64,000 nucleotides of DNA from Desulfovibrionaceae bacterium (GTDB lineage Bacteria > Desulfobacterota > Desulfovibrionia > Desulfovibrionales > Desulfovibrionaceae). Of the stretch, positions 43,881 through 56,744 are shown one piece after another. The notes beneath the pieces are model-generated. The model saw only the letters and a program-made list of their open reading frames with translations. It was not told the origin of the DNA and did not search any database. The DNA is taken from contig JAFGBU010000010.1 of the NCBI GenBank assembly GCA_016932995.1, positions 62,001-126,000 of the forward strand, given 5' to 3'. Positions within the stretch are counted from its first letter, which is position 1. Each line of letters begins with the position of its first letter. The position numbers and the translations under genes were made by a program.

Positions 43881-44875
43881 GGCCGCCCTCCGGTTCCGGG
43901 CCCGGGCCCGCGTCCGATGATGGTCGCGTTCTTGAGCAGCGAACGGTCAAAGACTATGCCCAGGCGCTCGGCTATGCGCAGGTTGATTATCAGCCCGGCC
44001 TCCCGGTTGGTCACCACGGGGATCGAGGACGGCCTTGTCCCGTCCAGGATCAAGAGCGCGGTCCTGGCCGACCAGACGCCCTGCTCCTCCGGGACCTTGG
44101 CCAGGGTTATCAGGGCGTAGGGCGCCATCCAGTCGAGGCGCGCGCCGGTGGGGACGCGGGTGTTTTGGACGATGAACGCCTCGGCCTCGGCCGGGTCCCA
44201 GCGGTCTATGCCGGCGTAGTTGGACACGATGAGCATGTCCGTCTCTTTCTGGGCCGCGACAAAGGCCGCCTTGAACTCATCAAAGGTCCGGACCAAAAAC
44301 ATCTTCAGCTCGCCGTGGTAAAAGCGCTCGTTGTAGATCCTGGTTATCTTGTCCTCGGAGAGCGAGGGCACGGAAATGTAGGCGGTCCGGTCGCCCTTGG
44401 CGTAGCGCCTGAGGAGCCTCTTCATCTCCTCGGCCAGGTCGACCTCGATCATGCCCGTGGCGTTGGCGTAGGGATAGCCGTAGGCCGAGGCGTCCCAGTT
44501 GATCCCGCAAAAGACCACCGGCACGGGTCCGTCCTTGAGAAAGGGCTGCACCAGATACTTGGAGGCCGCGTCGTCCGAGGCGATGACCACGTCCGGGGCA
44601 AAGGACCTCACCGCCTCCAGGGCCGCAAGCCCGGCCCGGCGCTTGAACTCCTCGGACGGGTTGCGCTTGGTGTCCATGTGCAGGACGCGAAGCTCGACCC
44701 TGGTCCTGTCCAGGACCGACCTCGCGCCCTCGATGACCCCGTCGCTCCAGGCGTATCCGGCATTGTAGGAGTCGACGAAAAGGATCTTTTTCCCCTCGTA
44801 TCTCCCGGCCCAGGCCGTGAGCGCGAAGAGCGCGAAAAGCGCCGGCGTCAGAACCGCGACGAGTCCCCTGCGCAT
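43877..44875 (-). CDS. Periplasmic ABC_sub_bind-type protein, probable sensor partner of the kinase
   Basis: The 332-residue product starts at the ATG at 44875 after GGGCGGGAC. Its Sec signal MRRGLVAVLTPALFALFALT ends at AWA-GR. The mature part fits the ABC transporter substrate-binding (DUF-type sugar/amino-acid sensor) fold: [50 protein letters not shown] and PVVTNREAGLIINLRIAERLG. No transporter genes are adjacent. The GTGA overlap with the kinase indicates that it works as an extracytoplasmic ligand-binding subunit. The same domain is fused to a kinase at 49098. Confidence 0.8.
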   Translation of the reverse strand: MRRGLVAVLTPALFALFALTAWAGRYEGKKILFVDSYNAGYAWSDGVIEGARSVLDRTRVELRVLHMDTKRNPSEEFKRRAGLAALEAVRSFAPDVVIASDDAASKYLVQPFLKDGPVPVVFCGINWDASAYGYPYANATGMIEVDLAEEMKRLLRRYAKGDRTAYISVPSLSEDKITRIYNERFYHGELKMFLVRTFDEFKAAFVAAQKETDMLIVSNYAGIDRWDPAEAEAFIVQNTRVPTGARLDWMAPYALITLAKVPEEQGVWSARTALLILDGTRPSSIPVVTNREAGLIINLRIAERLGIVFDRSLLKNATIIGRGPGPGTGGRP

Positions 44876-44912
44876 TGTCCCGCCCCCAAAGAGCGCCGGA
44901 AACATCCGGCGC

Positions 44913-45260
44913 TCAGTGGTTGTTCGAGGAGGAAACCTTGTCGATGGCCACGGGCAGCTCCCGCCTTATCAGGCCCCGGACCTCCTCGATCCTGCGGAAG
45001 AAGCCCTCGTTGGGCGAGGTCTTCTCCAATATACTACAACTATAAAGCGGCGGCACCTTGTTCAGCACTATGGCCGCCACGTCCTGGATGCAGACGCTGC
45101 AGGTGCAGAAGTCCCTGTCGCCCTGCTCTATCAGGGAGTGCAGCTCCTCGAAGAGTATCTCCTCGGCCATGTTTTCGAGGTCTTCGTGGAAAAACAGCTC
45201 CTTATATCTTCCCATGGCTGCGAGCTCCAGGATGTTGGAAGGGCCGCGGGTTTCACGCAT
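44913..45260 (-). CDS. ComFB-family protein
   Basis: The 115-residue product may start at 45260 or at the ATG at 45215, which has GGAG upstream. It has the ComFB core: LENMAEEILFEELHSLIEQ followed by DFCTCSVCIQDVAAIVLNKVPPLY, where C52, C54 and C57 form the usual cysteine group. ComFB proteins of cyanobacteria have been described as cyclic-dinucleotide receptors; the family is widespread beyond competence genes. A GGDEF cyclase and a DAC-like protein lie 2.6 and 7 kb away. The gene stands alone, 37 nt before the periplasmic sensor gene. Confidence 0.85.
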   Translation of the reverse strand: MRETRGPSNILELAAMGRYKELFFHEDLENMAEEILFEELHSLIEQGDRDFCTCSVCIQDVAAIVLNKVPPLYSCSILEKTSPNEGFFRRIEEVRGLIRRELPVAIDKVSSSNNH

Positions 45261-45394
45261 CCTACAATTGATAAGTTAAGCCCTATTGGAATTTTGGGCA
45301 AGGCCGGAATGGGCATGGCGGCCGCTCCGGGCCCGAGCTTTCCCAAACCCGCGAACCAGGGTATCCTGGGTCGGCGTCCCGGAGGTCAGGGGCA

Positions 45395-46288
45395 ATGAAG
45401 CCAGCGCTCAGCATAGTCATTCCCAACCACGATTACGGAAGCTGCCTGCCCGGGCTGTTTGCGGCCCTTGGGGAACAGAGCCTCGGGCTTGAGCGCACGG
45501 AGATAATCTTCGTGGACGACTGCAGCAGCGACGGCTCCCTGGACCTGGCCAAGGCCCTTGGCCGCGGCCTTGCCTGCCAGGGGTTCGAGGCCCTGTCCTC
45601 GCCGCGCCGGGGTCGGCCGGGCCCGGTCAGGAATCTGGGCCTGACCAGGGCCAGGGGCGATTATCTGCTGTGCATGGACCCGGACGACCTGCCCGAGCCC
45701 GGGTTCATGTCCGCCTGTCTCAGGGCCCTGGCCGCGCGTCCGGACGCCGGCCTGGCGGCCACGGACTACTGGCACGAGGAGGGCTCCGGCCGCCGCCTGG
45801 TGGGCCTTCCCCAGTGGGACCCCGGGCTGTTGAGGGTCCAGAACGTCCTGTCCCCGTGCGTCATGATCCGCAGGGCGGTGTGGGAAAAGAGCCGCGGCTA
45901 CAGGGACAACACCGCCTACGAGGACTGGGATTTCTGGGTCCAGGCCGCGGCCAACGGCTTTGCCGCGGCCCTGGTCAACGAGCCCCTGTTCCGCTACCGG
46001 GCCCATCCGGGCAGCTACTCCGAGCGCGCCCGGGCCGAGGACGGCCGGGCAAAGGCCATGATCGTGCTCAACAACCCGGAGTTCTTTCCCCTTGCGGTCC
46101 GGCGCTGGGCCGCGGCCCTGACCAATGGCGAGCCGTGGGCCCTGCCCTTTGGCCGGGGCCTGATCCCCGGGCCCGGGCAGGTCAGGACCATGCTGGACAT
46201 CGCGGCCCGGGCCGCGGACCAGGTCCAGGGCGGACGCGGCCCGGAACAGACGCCGGGGCCAACGGGCCGCGCCGAACACGACAACTAG
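45395..46288 (+). CDS. Family 2 glycosyltransferase
   Basis: The 297-residue product starts at an ATG after AGGGGC. It is a GT-A enzyme: LSIVIPNHDYGSCLPGLFAAL, IIFVDDCSSDGSLDLA, GRPGPVRNLGLTRARGDYLL and the MDPDD metal site, then NTAYEDWDFWVQAAANG (ED motif) and FRYRAHPGSYSERA. It is isolated from the glycan islands and flanked by signalling genes, divergent from comFB. It probably works in LPS, capsule or flagellin glycosylation. Sugar donor and acceptor are unknown. The tail from about residue 270 is arginine- and proline-rich. Confidence 0.87.
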   Translation: MKPALSIVIPNHDYGSCLPGLFAALGEQSLGLERTEIIFVDDCSSDGSLDLAKALGRGLACQGFEALSSPRRGRPGPVRNLGLTRARGDYLLCMDPDDLPEPGFMSACLRALAARPDAGLAATDYWHEEGSGRRLVGLPQWDPGLLRVQNVLSPCVMIRRAVWEKSRGYRDNTAYEDWDFWVQAAANGFAAALVNEPLFRYRAHPGSYSERARAEDGRAKAMIVLNNPEFFPLAVRRWAAALTNGEPWALPFGRGLIPGPGQVRTMLDIAARAADQVQGGRGPEQTPGPTGRAEHDN

Positions 46289-46356
46289 GACCGCGGCCGG
46301 CCCGAAACGCACCCCTTGCCTCGGCCCGGGCTATGGATTAGAGCACCCGGAAAGAG

Positions 46357-47832
46357 ATGCAAGGAAAACAAGACATGATCAGCGACTCCGAAGACAAGGT
46401 CGTCCCCGGCCCTCGCGGGGCCGATCAAGGCGCGCCCCTGTTCCCCGAGACCTCGGCCCAAGAGCTTCCGGAACACCTGCGCAGGGCCCTGGACCGGGCG
46501 GGCTGGAAGGATCTGGCCCCGGTGCAGGCCCTGTCCATCCCGACCATCCTGGCCGGCCAGGACCTCATGGTCCAGGCCCGGACCGGGAGCGGCAAGACCG
46601 GGGCCTTCATCCTGCCCATCCTGCACAAGATCGACCCCGGCCGGGCCCAGTGCCAGGCCCTGGTGCTCACCCCGACCAGGGAGCTCGCCCGCCAGGTCGC
46701 GGGCGAGGCCGAGACCCTTTTCGGAGACACCGGGGCCCGGGTGATCGCGGTCTACGGCGGGGTCGCATACGGCCCCCAGGAGGAGGCCTTCCGCCGGGGC
46801 GCGCACCTGGTGGTCGGCACGCCTGGCCGGATCCTGGACCACCTGCTCAAGCGCAACCTGTCCCTGGAGGGGCTGCGCATGCTCGTGTTCGACGAGGCCG
46901 ACCGCATGCTCTCCATAGGCTTTTACCCGGACATGAAGGAGGTCCAGCGCTACCTGCCGGGCCGCAAGGTGGACTCGTTCATGTTCTCGGCCACCTTTCC
47001 GCCCCAGGTCCTGCGCCTGGCCGAGGAGTTCCTGACCGAGCCGAAGTTCCTCAGCCTGTCCGGCAAGACCGTCCACGTGGCCGAGTCCGAGCACGTCTTC
47101 TACGAGGTGCCGGCCATGGGCAAGGAGCGCTGCCTGATGCGGGTCATCGAGACCGAGGAGCCGGTCTCGGCCATCATCTTCTGCAACACAAAGGCCCACG
47201 TCCACTTCGTGGCCGAGGTCCTGAAGCAGTTCGGCTACGACGCGGACGAGCTCTCGGCCGATCTGAGCCAGCCCCAGCGCGACAAGGTCCTGGCCAGGGT
47301 GCGCGAGGGCAAGCTGCGCTTTCTGGTGGCCACGGACGTGGCCGCCCGGGGAATAGACATCCCGGACCTGTCCCACGTGATCCTCTACGAGCCGCCCGAG
47401 GACACCGAGGGATACATCCACCGGGCCGGGCGCACCGGCAGGGCCGGGGCCAGCGGCACGGTGATCTCGCTCGCGGACGTGATCCAGAAGCTGGACCTCA
47501 AGCGCATCGCCGCGCGCTACGCTATCGACCTCCAGGAAAGGCCCCTGCCCGACGACAGCCAGGTCCAGGAGGTCGTCTCCCAAAGGCTGATCGCCCTGCT
47601 CGAGGCCCGACTGCGCAAACGCACGCCCCTTGAGCGGGAGCGCATGCGCCGCTACCTGGGCCTGGTCGAGAGGCTGGCCGCGGAAGGCGCCGGCACCGAG
47701 ATAATGGCCATGCTCCTGGACGAGGCCTATCAACAGTCCAGACACCAAGCCCCCAGCCTGCCGTCCGGAGGACCGCCTCCGGAGGCCGAAAGCCCCCGCA
47801 GGCCGCGGCCCCGCAAGGGGCGAAGATATTAG
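46357..47832 (+). CDS. DEAD-box RNA helicase
   Basis: The 491-residue product starts at 46357 (GGA 5 nt upstream); the ATG at 46375 with AAGGA is an alternative. Helicase motifs in order: Q motif region (DLAPVQALSIPTI), ARTGSGKT (74-81), PTRELA, GTPGR, DEAD (179-182), SAT, IIFCNTK, ATDVAARGIDIPD and HRAGRTGRAG. A basic, proline-rich C-terminal tail (RRPRPRKGRRY) may bind RNA. It unwinds short RNA duplexes in ribosome assembly or mRNA turnover. It is closely followed by the GGDEF gene (7 nt), so the two may be co-transcribed. Confidence 0.94.
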   Translation: MQGKQDMISDSEDKVVPGPRGADQGAPLFPETSAQELPEHLRRALDRAGWKDLAPVQALSIPTILAGQDLMVQARTGSGKTGAFILPILHKIDPGRAQCQALVLTPTRELARQVAGEAETLFGDTGARVIAVYGGVAYGPQEEAFRRGAHLVVGTPGRILDHLLKRNLSLEGLRMLVFDEADRMLSIGFYPDMKEVQRYLPGRKVDSFMFSATFPPQVLRLAEEFLTEPKFLSLSGKTVHVAESEHVFYEVPAMGKERCLMRVIETEEPVSAIIFCNTKAHVHFVAEVLKQFGYDADELSADLSQPQRDKVLARVREGKLRFLVATDVAARGIDIPDLSHVILYEPPEDTEGYIHRAGRTGRAGASGTVISLADVIQKLDLKRIAARYAIDLQERPLPDDSQVQEVVSQRLIALLEARLRKRTPLERERMRRYLGLVERLAAEGAGTEIMAMLLDEAYQQSRHQAPSLPSGGPPPEAESPRRPRPRKGRRY

Positions 47833-47839
47833 CCGGCCA

Positions 47840-48979
47840 ATGGGCTTTCATTCGGACCGACAAAAGGTTATTCAGACCACAATGGACGGCAACGATCGCT
47901 CGCCAAAGCCCGGCGCCCCCAGGCCCCCGTACATGGAGCGGCTGTGCGCCATAATGGACAAGTTCGGCATCTCCGACAACGAGGACTGGATCGCGGTCGT
48001 CCTGTTCGCCAGAAACCTGCTCAAGGCCCTGGCCTGCTTCACCGAGGACCAGAAAAACAACCTCCGGCAGTATGTGTTCAGGGAGGTCTCCAGGGACAAC
48101 CTTTCGGACAAGCGCCTGGCCGCGGTGCTCCAGCGGCTGGAGGAGTTCATCCTCTCCAACAAGAAGACCGGCGAACTGGAGGTCCGACTCAGGGAGGAGA
48201 AGCGCTCCTCTGCGGCCATGATCAACGAGATCATGTCCGTCCTGGTGGAGGTCAGACAGAACAGCAGCAAGCGCGAGTCCGACCTGAACAGGTTCGGAGA
48301 GCAGACCGTGGCCGTTGTCCAGAGCGACGTGGAGCGCTCAGAGATGATCAACTCCATACGCGGCATGGTCGAAAGGCTCGTGGAGGAGGCCCGCGAGGAG
48401 GCCCGCTACTGGGAGAGCAGGGCCAGGGCCATGGAGCTCTGCGCGGTCTACGACCCCCTGCTGACCGAGCTGCGCAACCGCAGGGCCCTGGACGCCAATC
48501 TGGCCGTGGGCCTGAAACGGGCCCAGGCCGAGGGACGGCCCGTGTCCGTGATGATGATCGACCTGGACCACTTCAAGCGGGTCAACGACACCTTTGGTCA
48601 TCAGGTCGGCGACGACGTGCTCAAGGCGGTGTCCAAGATCGTGGCCGCCCAGACCTCGAACTTCGGCGGCTTCGCGGCCAGGTACGGCGGCGAGGAGATC
48701 GTGGTCGTGTGCGAAGGCCTGGCCCTGGAGGAGGCCGTGGACCAGGCCGAGGCCATGAGGGCCGCGGTGGAGGCTTACGAGTTCCGCCTCCGGACCCAGG
48801 GCAGGATGTCGGACAGGCTGGGCATCACCATAAGCGTCGGCGTGGCCCAGATGTCGCCGGGCCATGGCCCCTCGGAACTCATCAGCGCCGCGGACAGGGC
48901 CATGTACCGGGCCAAGAACCTCGGCCGGAACCGGGTCGAGGCCATCCGGCCCAACGAACCTCCGGCCCCTTCGGCCTAG
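47840..48979 (+). CDS. GGDEF diguanylate cyclase with N-terminal helical region
   Basis: The 379-residue product follows the helicase gene after 7 nt. The start is uncertain because no good Shine-Dalgarno is present; ATG codons at 47840 and 47882 are options. Residues 20-205 are mostly helical ([33 protein letters not shown]), perhaps a dimerisation region. The GGDEF domain runs from about 210 to 365: [38 protein letters not shown], and active-site GGEEI (283-287). No RxxD inhibitory site precedes it, so product inhibition may be weak. It makes c-di-GMP in the cytoplasm. Confidence 0.9.
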   Translation: MGFHSDRQKVIQTTMDGNDRSPKPGAPRPPYMERLCAIMDKFGISDNEDWIAVVLFARNLLKALACFTEDQKNNLRQYVFREVSRDNLSDKRLAAVLQRLEEFILSNKKTGELEVRLREEKRSSAAMINEIMSVLVEVRQNSSKRESDLNRFGEQTVAVVQSDVERSEMINSIRGMVERLVEEAREEARYWESRARAMELCAVYDPLLTELRNRRALDANLAVGLKRAQAEGRPVSVMMIDLDHFKRVNDTFGHQVGDDVLKAVSKIVAAQTSNFGGFAARYGGEEIVVVCEGLALEEAVDQAEAMRAAVEAYEFRLRTQGRMSDRLGITISVGVAQMSPGHGPSELISAADRAMYRAKNLGRNRVEAIRPNEPPAPSA

Positions 48980-49011
48980 GCAGGACCGAGCCCCGCGCGC
49001 GGGCAGGTGTT

Positions 49012-49046
49012 TTGTTTTGGCAACCTCGTCCCCTATGATGTATTTT
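49012..49046 (+). promoter_or_regulatory. Candidate sigma-70 promoter for the hybrid kinase at 49098
   Basis: Two overlapping solutions are visible: TTGTTT (49012) with TATGAT (49034) at 16-bp spacing, or TTGGCA (49017) with TATTTT (49041) at 18-bp spacing. Both lie in an A/T-rich patch after the GGDEF gene and would start RNA shortly before the GGAG that precedes the TTG start. Confidence 0.4.
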
Positions 49047-49097
49047 AAGAAAAAAAATTACTTTCAGATACGAGCAGGGCATGCGGAGAAAAAAGCG

Positions 49098-52310
<3,213 letters not shown>

Positions 52311-52313
52311 GCG

Positions 52314-53780
52314 TCAACCCTGGCCGTCCCTGACCCAGTCCTCGATGCAGGGCGGGGAAGGGCAGCCGTAAAAGGGCAGCCACTCGCAGATCGCGGTCAG
52401 GTTCACCCCGCCCTGGATCACGGACACCGGCCTGTCCGAGGACACCGTGACCACGATGACCTCCTCGTGTCCCGAGGTGAAGCGCACCGCCGAGTTGTAG
52501 CGCGCGCCCCGGGCCCGGTCCTCGCCCGGCGCGGCCTTGCCGTCCATGAGACAGGCGAAGCCGTGGAGCCGCAGGTCCGAACGCAGGTGCAGGGCCCCGT
52601 CCACCTTGGACAGGGACAGGGCCAGGTCCAGGTTCTCGTCCGCCCTCAGGTCCAGGGGCCGGTCCAGGTACTGGCCGGACATGCTCAGGCCGCGGCCGCC
52701 CAGGTCGATGACCACGGCGCAGCCGTGCTTGCGCTCGCCCGCGGCGTGCACGATCCTGGTCACGATCTGCATCAGCCGGTGCTGGTCCTCGTGCGTCAGG
52801 CCGGTCTCCAACAGCGCCTCCTCCAGGTGGACCAGGTTGGCCCTGCGGGTGCTGGAATGGAAGCTGCCGTCGGAAAAGCTGCACACCGGCGTCCCGCCCA
52901 GGAAGAGGAACCCGTGCCCGCCCCTGAAGTCGGCCACGATGGCCGATCCCGGCACCAGGTCCCGGGACACCCCGACCAGGCTCCTGCCGTCCGAGACCAG
53001 CTGGCGCGGGGAGAACTCAACGGCCTGGAGCAGCTTGCGCACGTGCTTGAAGTTCTGGATGCTCGGCCGCTCGTTATCGGGGAACCTGGCCAGAAAGGGC
53101 AGGCCGGAGATCTCCGAGGGCTCCACGAACACCAGCCTGCCCCGCGGCCAGGCCCCCTCCTCCAGGGTCTTGGACACGCCGAGGACCGCGTCCAGGATCG
53201 GGTAGACCCGCAGATTGGTGTCCATGCCCCTGATTCTTATGCGCTCGTCCACGATGTGGTCGCGCACCGCGTGCACGGCGCACTGCTGGAGCAGGAACCC
53301 GGCGCTCTCCAGGGTCAGCACGCTCTTTACCGCGTAGTTCTGGGAAAACAGGCGCACCGCGTGCTCGAGCCAGCGCTGGGTCGGACCCACCGAGCACATC
53401 TGCAAGTGCTGCTCGGTGAACCACATCTGGTAGGCCACGTGCCTGGATCTCCCGCCCAAGGCGATCAGGCCCGCGAGCTGAAGGTTCTCGTAGTGCGGGG
53501 CCTCCAGCAGCTCCACCTCGTCGCTTTCGCTGGGCCGGCCGCGCCAGTCCAGGGACTCGAGGTAGAACTCCTTGAGCTTGGGCTGGTGGCCGCGCATCAG
53601 GTCCTGGGGGTCGTAGATGCGCGGCCGGTCGCCATGGCCTATGGCGTATATCACCGCGGCCCGGCTGCGGTCCGAAAAATGGGACAGCCCGTCCCTGAGC
53701 CCGTCCAGGATGTGAAAGACACACACGTTTTCAAAGGCCCTGGCCAAGACCGCCCCCGGAACCTGGGTGTTCTCCGGCAT
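52314..53780 (-). CDS. Diverged diadenylate-cyclase-like protein (DisA_N/DACNV type)
   Basis: The 488-residue product is read from the ATG at 53780; an upstream TTG at 53825 is less likely. The N-terminal 330 residues are a long unassigned region (HILDGLRDGLSHFSD, AVIYAIGHGDRPRIYDP). The C-terminal part resembles the DisA_N fold: LSKVDGALHL (DGA motif, Asp about 394), then RGARYNSAVRF (about 424-434) where DisA has GTRHRAA, and VIVVTVSSDRPVSVIQGG as the closing strands. DGA is kept but the RHR triplet reads RYN. It may make c-di-AMP or bind a nucleotide as a sensor. It is convergent with the kinase, 3 nt away. Confidence 0.7.
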   Translation of the reverse strand: MPENTQVPGAVLARAFENVCVFHILDGLRDGLSHFSDRSRAAVIYAIGHGDRPRIYDPQDLMRGHQPKLKEFYLESLDWRGRPSESDEVELLEAPHYENLQLAGLIALGGRSRHVAYQMWFTEQHLQMCSVGPTQRWLEHAVRLFSQNYAVKSVLTLESAGFLLQQCAVHAVRDHIVDERIRIRGMDTNLRVYPILDAVLGVSKTLEEGAWPRGRLVFVEPSEISGLPFLARFPDNERPSIQNFKHVRKLLQAVEFSPRQLVSDGRSLVGVSRDLVPGSAIVADFRGGHGFLFLGGTPVCSFSDGSFHSSTRRANLVHLEEALLETGLTHEDQHRLMQIVTRIVHAAGERKHGCAVVIDLGGRGLSMSGQYLDRPLDLRADENLDLALSLSKVDGALHLRSDLRLHGFACLMDGKAAPGEDRARGARYNSAVRFTSGHEEVIVVTVSSDRPVSVIQGGVNLTAICEWLPFYGCPSPPCIEDWVRDGQG

Positions 53781-53902
53781 GATCGGCGAATCCTGCCCAA
53801 AAAAAACCGCCTTGTCCACGCGCAAAAGCGGCGATTGACAAGCCAGGGGCCGGTTTCTATTGTCGAACCCGGTTTGTGGACAGCGACATGAGGAGCTCCG
53901 GC

Positions 53903-55063
53903 ATGTCCCGAGACAATGTCCCCGCCCGGGTCGTCGAGGCCCTGAGGCTGGTTCTGGCCGAACACAAGGGCCCGGTCGGCCTGCACGAGCCCTGCCTGGC
54001 GGGCAGGGAGTGGGAGTACGTCAAGCAGTGCCTGGACACGGGCTGGGTGTCCTCGGCCGGCTCATTCGTGGAGCGCTTCGAGTCCATGCTCGCGCGGTAC
54101 ACCGGCGCGGCCCGGGCCGTGGCCGTGGTCAACGGGACCTGCGGCCTGACCGCGGCCCTTAGGCTGTGCGGCGTGGGCCCAAACGACGAGGTCATCGTCC
54201 CGGCCCTGACCTTCGCGGCCACGGCCAACGCCGTGGCCCACCTGGGCGCGGTCCCCCACTTCGCGGACAGCTCCCGCCAGACCCTGGGCCTGGACCCGGA
54301 CAAGCTGGCCGAGCACCTGGACAGGATCGCGCTCCCGGGTCCGGACGGGCCGCGCAACAAAATCACGGGCCGGCGCATGGCCGCGGTGGTCCCGGTGCAC
54401 GTCTTCGGCCACCCCGTGGACCTGGACCCCCTGGCCGAGGTCTGCGCGCGCTTCGACCTGGTCCTGGTCGAGGACGCGGCCGAGTCCCTGGGCTCGCTGT
54501 ACAAGGGCCGGCACACGGGCAACTGGGGCCGGCTGGCCGTTATCAGCTTCAACGGCAACAAGACCGTGACCACCGGGGGCGGGGGAATGATCCTGACCAA
54601 CGACCCGGAGCTGGGCGAAAGGGCCAGGCATCTGACCAGCACGGCCAAGAGGCCGCACAAGTGGGAGTACTACCACGACCAGCCCGGCTACAACTACCGC
54701 ATGCCGAACATCAACGCGGCCCTGGGCTGCGCCCAGATGGAGCAATTGGCCGGGTTCGTGGAGCGCAAAAGGGACCTGGCCGAGCGCTATCGCCGGGCCC
54801 TGGCCGAGGTCCCGGGGGTCGAGTTCTTTGTCGAGCCCAAGTTCGCGCGCAGCAACTACTGGCTGAACGCCGTGATCCTTAAGGACCCGGGCCAGCGCGA
54901 CCCGGTCCTTTCCCAGACCAACGCCGCCGGGTTCGCGACCCGGCCGGTCTGGACCCTGATGCACAGGCTGCCCATGTACGAAAAGTGCCCGAAGATGCGG
55001 CTGGACACGGCCGAGGACCTGGAGTCGAGAATCGTCAACCTGCCGAGCGGGGCGGGCCTATGA
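53903..55063 (+). CDS. legC: DegT/DnrJ-type PLP aminotransferase, LegC-like
   Basis: The 386-residue product starts at the ATG at 53903 after AGGAG; the earlier GTG in frame lacks a ribosome site. It matches LegC-type UDP-4-keto-6-deoxy-sugar aminotransferases of legionaminic/bacillosamine loci: GREWEYVKQCLDTGWVSS, VNGTCGLTAALRL, EDAAESLGS and FNGNKTVTTGGGG with the PLP lysine at Lys220. It would add the C4 amino group to a UDP-sugar made by a dehydratase not in this window. Its stop overlaps the acetyltransferase start (ATGA), as in legC-legH pairs. Confidence 0.85.
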   Translation: MSRDNVPARVVEALRLVLAEHKGPVGLHEPCLAGREWEYVKQCLDTGWVSSAGSFVERFESMLARYTGAARAVAVVNGTCGLTAALRLCGVGPNDEVIVPALTFAATANAVAHLGAVPHFADSSRQTLGLDPDKLAEHLDRIALPGPDGPRNKITGRRMAAVVPVHVFGHPVDLDPLAEVCARFDLVLVEDAAESLGSLYKGRHTGNWGRLAVISFNGNKTVTTGGGGMILTNDPELGERARHLTSTAKRPHKWEYYHDQPGYNYRMPNINAALGCAQMEQLAGFVERKRDLAERYRRALAEVPGVEFFVEPKFARSNYWLNAVILKDPGQRDPVLSQTNAAGFATRPVWTLMHRLPMYEKCPKMRLDTAEDLESRIVNLPSGAGL

Positions 55064-55674
55064 AACAGGACCTCATCCTGATCGGCGGCGGCGGGCACTG
55101 CAAGTCCTGCATCGAGGTCATCGAGTCCCAGGGCCGCTTCGCCGTGGCCGGCATCGTGGACCTGGCCGAGCGCCTGGGCCAAAAGGTCCTGGGCTACGAG
55201 ATTCTGGCCACGGACCAGGACCTGCCCGGGCTGGTCAAGGACTACGGGCTGTTCCTGGTGACCATCGGCCAGGTCAAGAGCGTGGACCGCCGCAGGCAGG
55301 CCTTTGAGACCCTCAAGTCTCTGGGCGCGGAGCTGCCCGTGGTGGTCTCGCCCCTGGCCCGGGTCTCGCCCCACGCCGAGGTCAACGAGGGAACCGTGGT
55401 CATGCACAACGCCGTGGTCAACGCCGCGGCCAGGGTCGGCCGCAACTGCATCGTCAACACCTGCGCCCTGATCGAGCACGACGCGGTCATCGAGGACCAC
55501 TGCCACGTGTCCACGGCCGCGGTGGTCAACGGCGGCGTGCGCATGGGCGAGGGGACCTTTTTGGGCAGCAACGCCGTGGTCAGGGAGAATGTATCCATCG
55601 GCAGGGGCTGCGTGGTGGGCATGGGGGTCAGGGTTTACCGCAACCTGCCGGCCGGGTCCCTGGTCAAGCATTGA
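55060..55674 (+). CDS. PglD/NeuD-type sugar N-acetyltransferase
   Basis: The 204-residue product starts at the ATG overlapping the legC stop. The N-terminal Rossmann-like part (LILIGGGGHCKSCIEVI) binds the UDP-sugar. From about residue 95 a left-handed beta helix of hexapeptide repeats (ARVSPHAEVNEGTVVMHNAV and so on, GRNCIVNTCALIEHDAVIED with the catalytic His of the H-E/D pair) binds acetyl-CoA. The family acetylates the 4-amino group produced by LegC/PglE-like enzymes. Order and overlap make the functional link strong. The family is also called LegH in Legionella-type pathways. Confidence 0.85.
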   Translation: MKQDLILIGGGGHCKSCIEVIESQGRFAVAGIVDLAERLGQKVLGYEILATDQDLPGLVKDYGLFLVTIGQVKSVDRRRQAFETLKSLGAELPVVVSPLARVSPHAEVNEGTVVMHNAVVNAAARVGRNCIVNTCALIEHDAVIEDHCHVSTAAVVNGGVRMGEGTFLGSNAVVRENVSIGRGCVVGMGVRVYRNLPAGSLVKH

Positions 55675-55697
55675 GTTTTTTGCGGAGATTGCAAATC

Positions 55698-56711
55698 GTG
55701 TCCGAAAAGATATTCATCATCGCCGAGGCCGGGGTGAACCACAACGGCGACCCGGACCTGGCCCTGCGCATGGTCCGGGCCGCGGCCGAGGCCGGGGCGG
55801 ACGCGGTCAAGTTCCAGACCTTCCGGGCCGAGAGCCTGGCAACCTCAAAGGCCCCAAAGGCCGAATACCAGCGCCTGACCACCGGCCAGGAGGGCTCCCA
55901 GCTGGAGATGCTCAGGCGCCTGGAGCTCGACCGGGCCGCGCATCAGGCCCTGGTCCGGGCCTGCCGAGAGCAGGGCGTGGAGTTCATGTCCACGCCCTTT
56001 GACCTCAAGAGCGTGGACCTGCTCCTCGGCCTGGGCATGCGCGTCTTCAAGGTCCCCTCGGGCGAGATCACCAACCTGCCGCTCCTGCGGCGGATCGGGT
56101 CCCTGGGCCGGGAGCTGATCGTGTCCACGGGCATGGCGGACATGGACGAGGTGGGCCAGGCCCTCAGGGCCCTGGAGCAGGCCGGCGCGGACAGGAAAAA
56201 TATCACCCTGCTGCACTGCACCACCGAGTACCCCGCGCCCTTCGAGGACCTGAACCTGCGGGCCATGGCCGCCATGGCCCGGGCCTTTCCCGGGGTGCGC
56301 GTGGGCTACTCGGACCACACCCAGGGCATCGAGGCGGCCATAGCCGCGGCCGCGCTCGGGGCCCGGGTCATCGAGAAGCACTTCACCCTTGACAAAAACA
56401 TGGCCGGCCCGGACCATCGGGCCAGCCTGGAGCCGGACGAGCTCAAGGCCATGGTCAGGGCGGTGCGCAATGTTGAAAAGGCCCTTGGAAGGGATATAAA
56501 GGGACCGAGCCCCGGCGAGGTCAAGAACAAGGCCGCGGCCAGGAAGTGCCTGGTGGCCGCCCGGGCCATAGCCAGGGGCGAGACCTTTTCCGAGGCCAAC
56601 CTGGCGGTCAAGCGCGCCGGGGTGGCCGGGGTCAGCCCCATGCTCTGGGACCAGGTCCTGGGCCGGCCGGCCAAGCAGGACTTCGAACCGGACCAACCCA
56701 TAGAGATTTAG
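55698..56711 (+). CDS. Nonulosonic acid synthase (NeuB/LegI family)
   Basis: The 337-residue product starts at a GTG at 55698 with GGAG about 10 nt upstream; a TTG at 55671 overlapping pglD is an alternative. The TIM barrel shows IIAEAGVNHNGD, DAVKFQTF, MSTPFD, VPSGEITNLPLL and GYSDHTQG, all typical of NeuB/LegI/PseI. A C-terminal SAF antifreeze-like domain (CLVAARAIARGETF to the end) closes the active site. It condenses a 6-carbon amino sugar with phosphoenolpyruvate to a 9-carbon nonulosonic acid. With LegC-, PtmE- and NeuA-like neighbours, legionaminic-type acid is likelier than sialic acid. Confidence 0.9.
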   Translation: MSEKIFIIAEAGVNHNGDPDLALRMVRAAAEAGADAVKFQTFRAESLATSKAPKAEYQRLTTGQEGSQLEMLRRLELDRAAHQALVRACREQGVEFMSTPFDLKSVDLLLGLGMRVFKVPSGEITNLPLLRRIGSLGRELIVSTGMADMDEVGQALRALEQAGADRKNITLLHCTTEYPAPFEDLNLRAMAAMARAFPGVRVGYSDHTQGIEAAIAAAALGARVIEKHFTLDKNMAGPDHRASLEPDELKAMVRAVRNVEKALGRDIKGPSPGEVKNKAAARKCLVAARAIARGETFSEANLAVKRAGVAGVSPMLWDQVLGRPAKQDFEPDQPIEI

Positions 56712-56744
56712 GGGCCGCGCAGGCCCAAGGAGCCGAACCAGGCC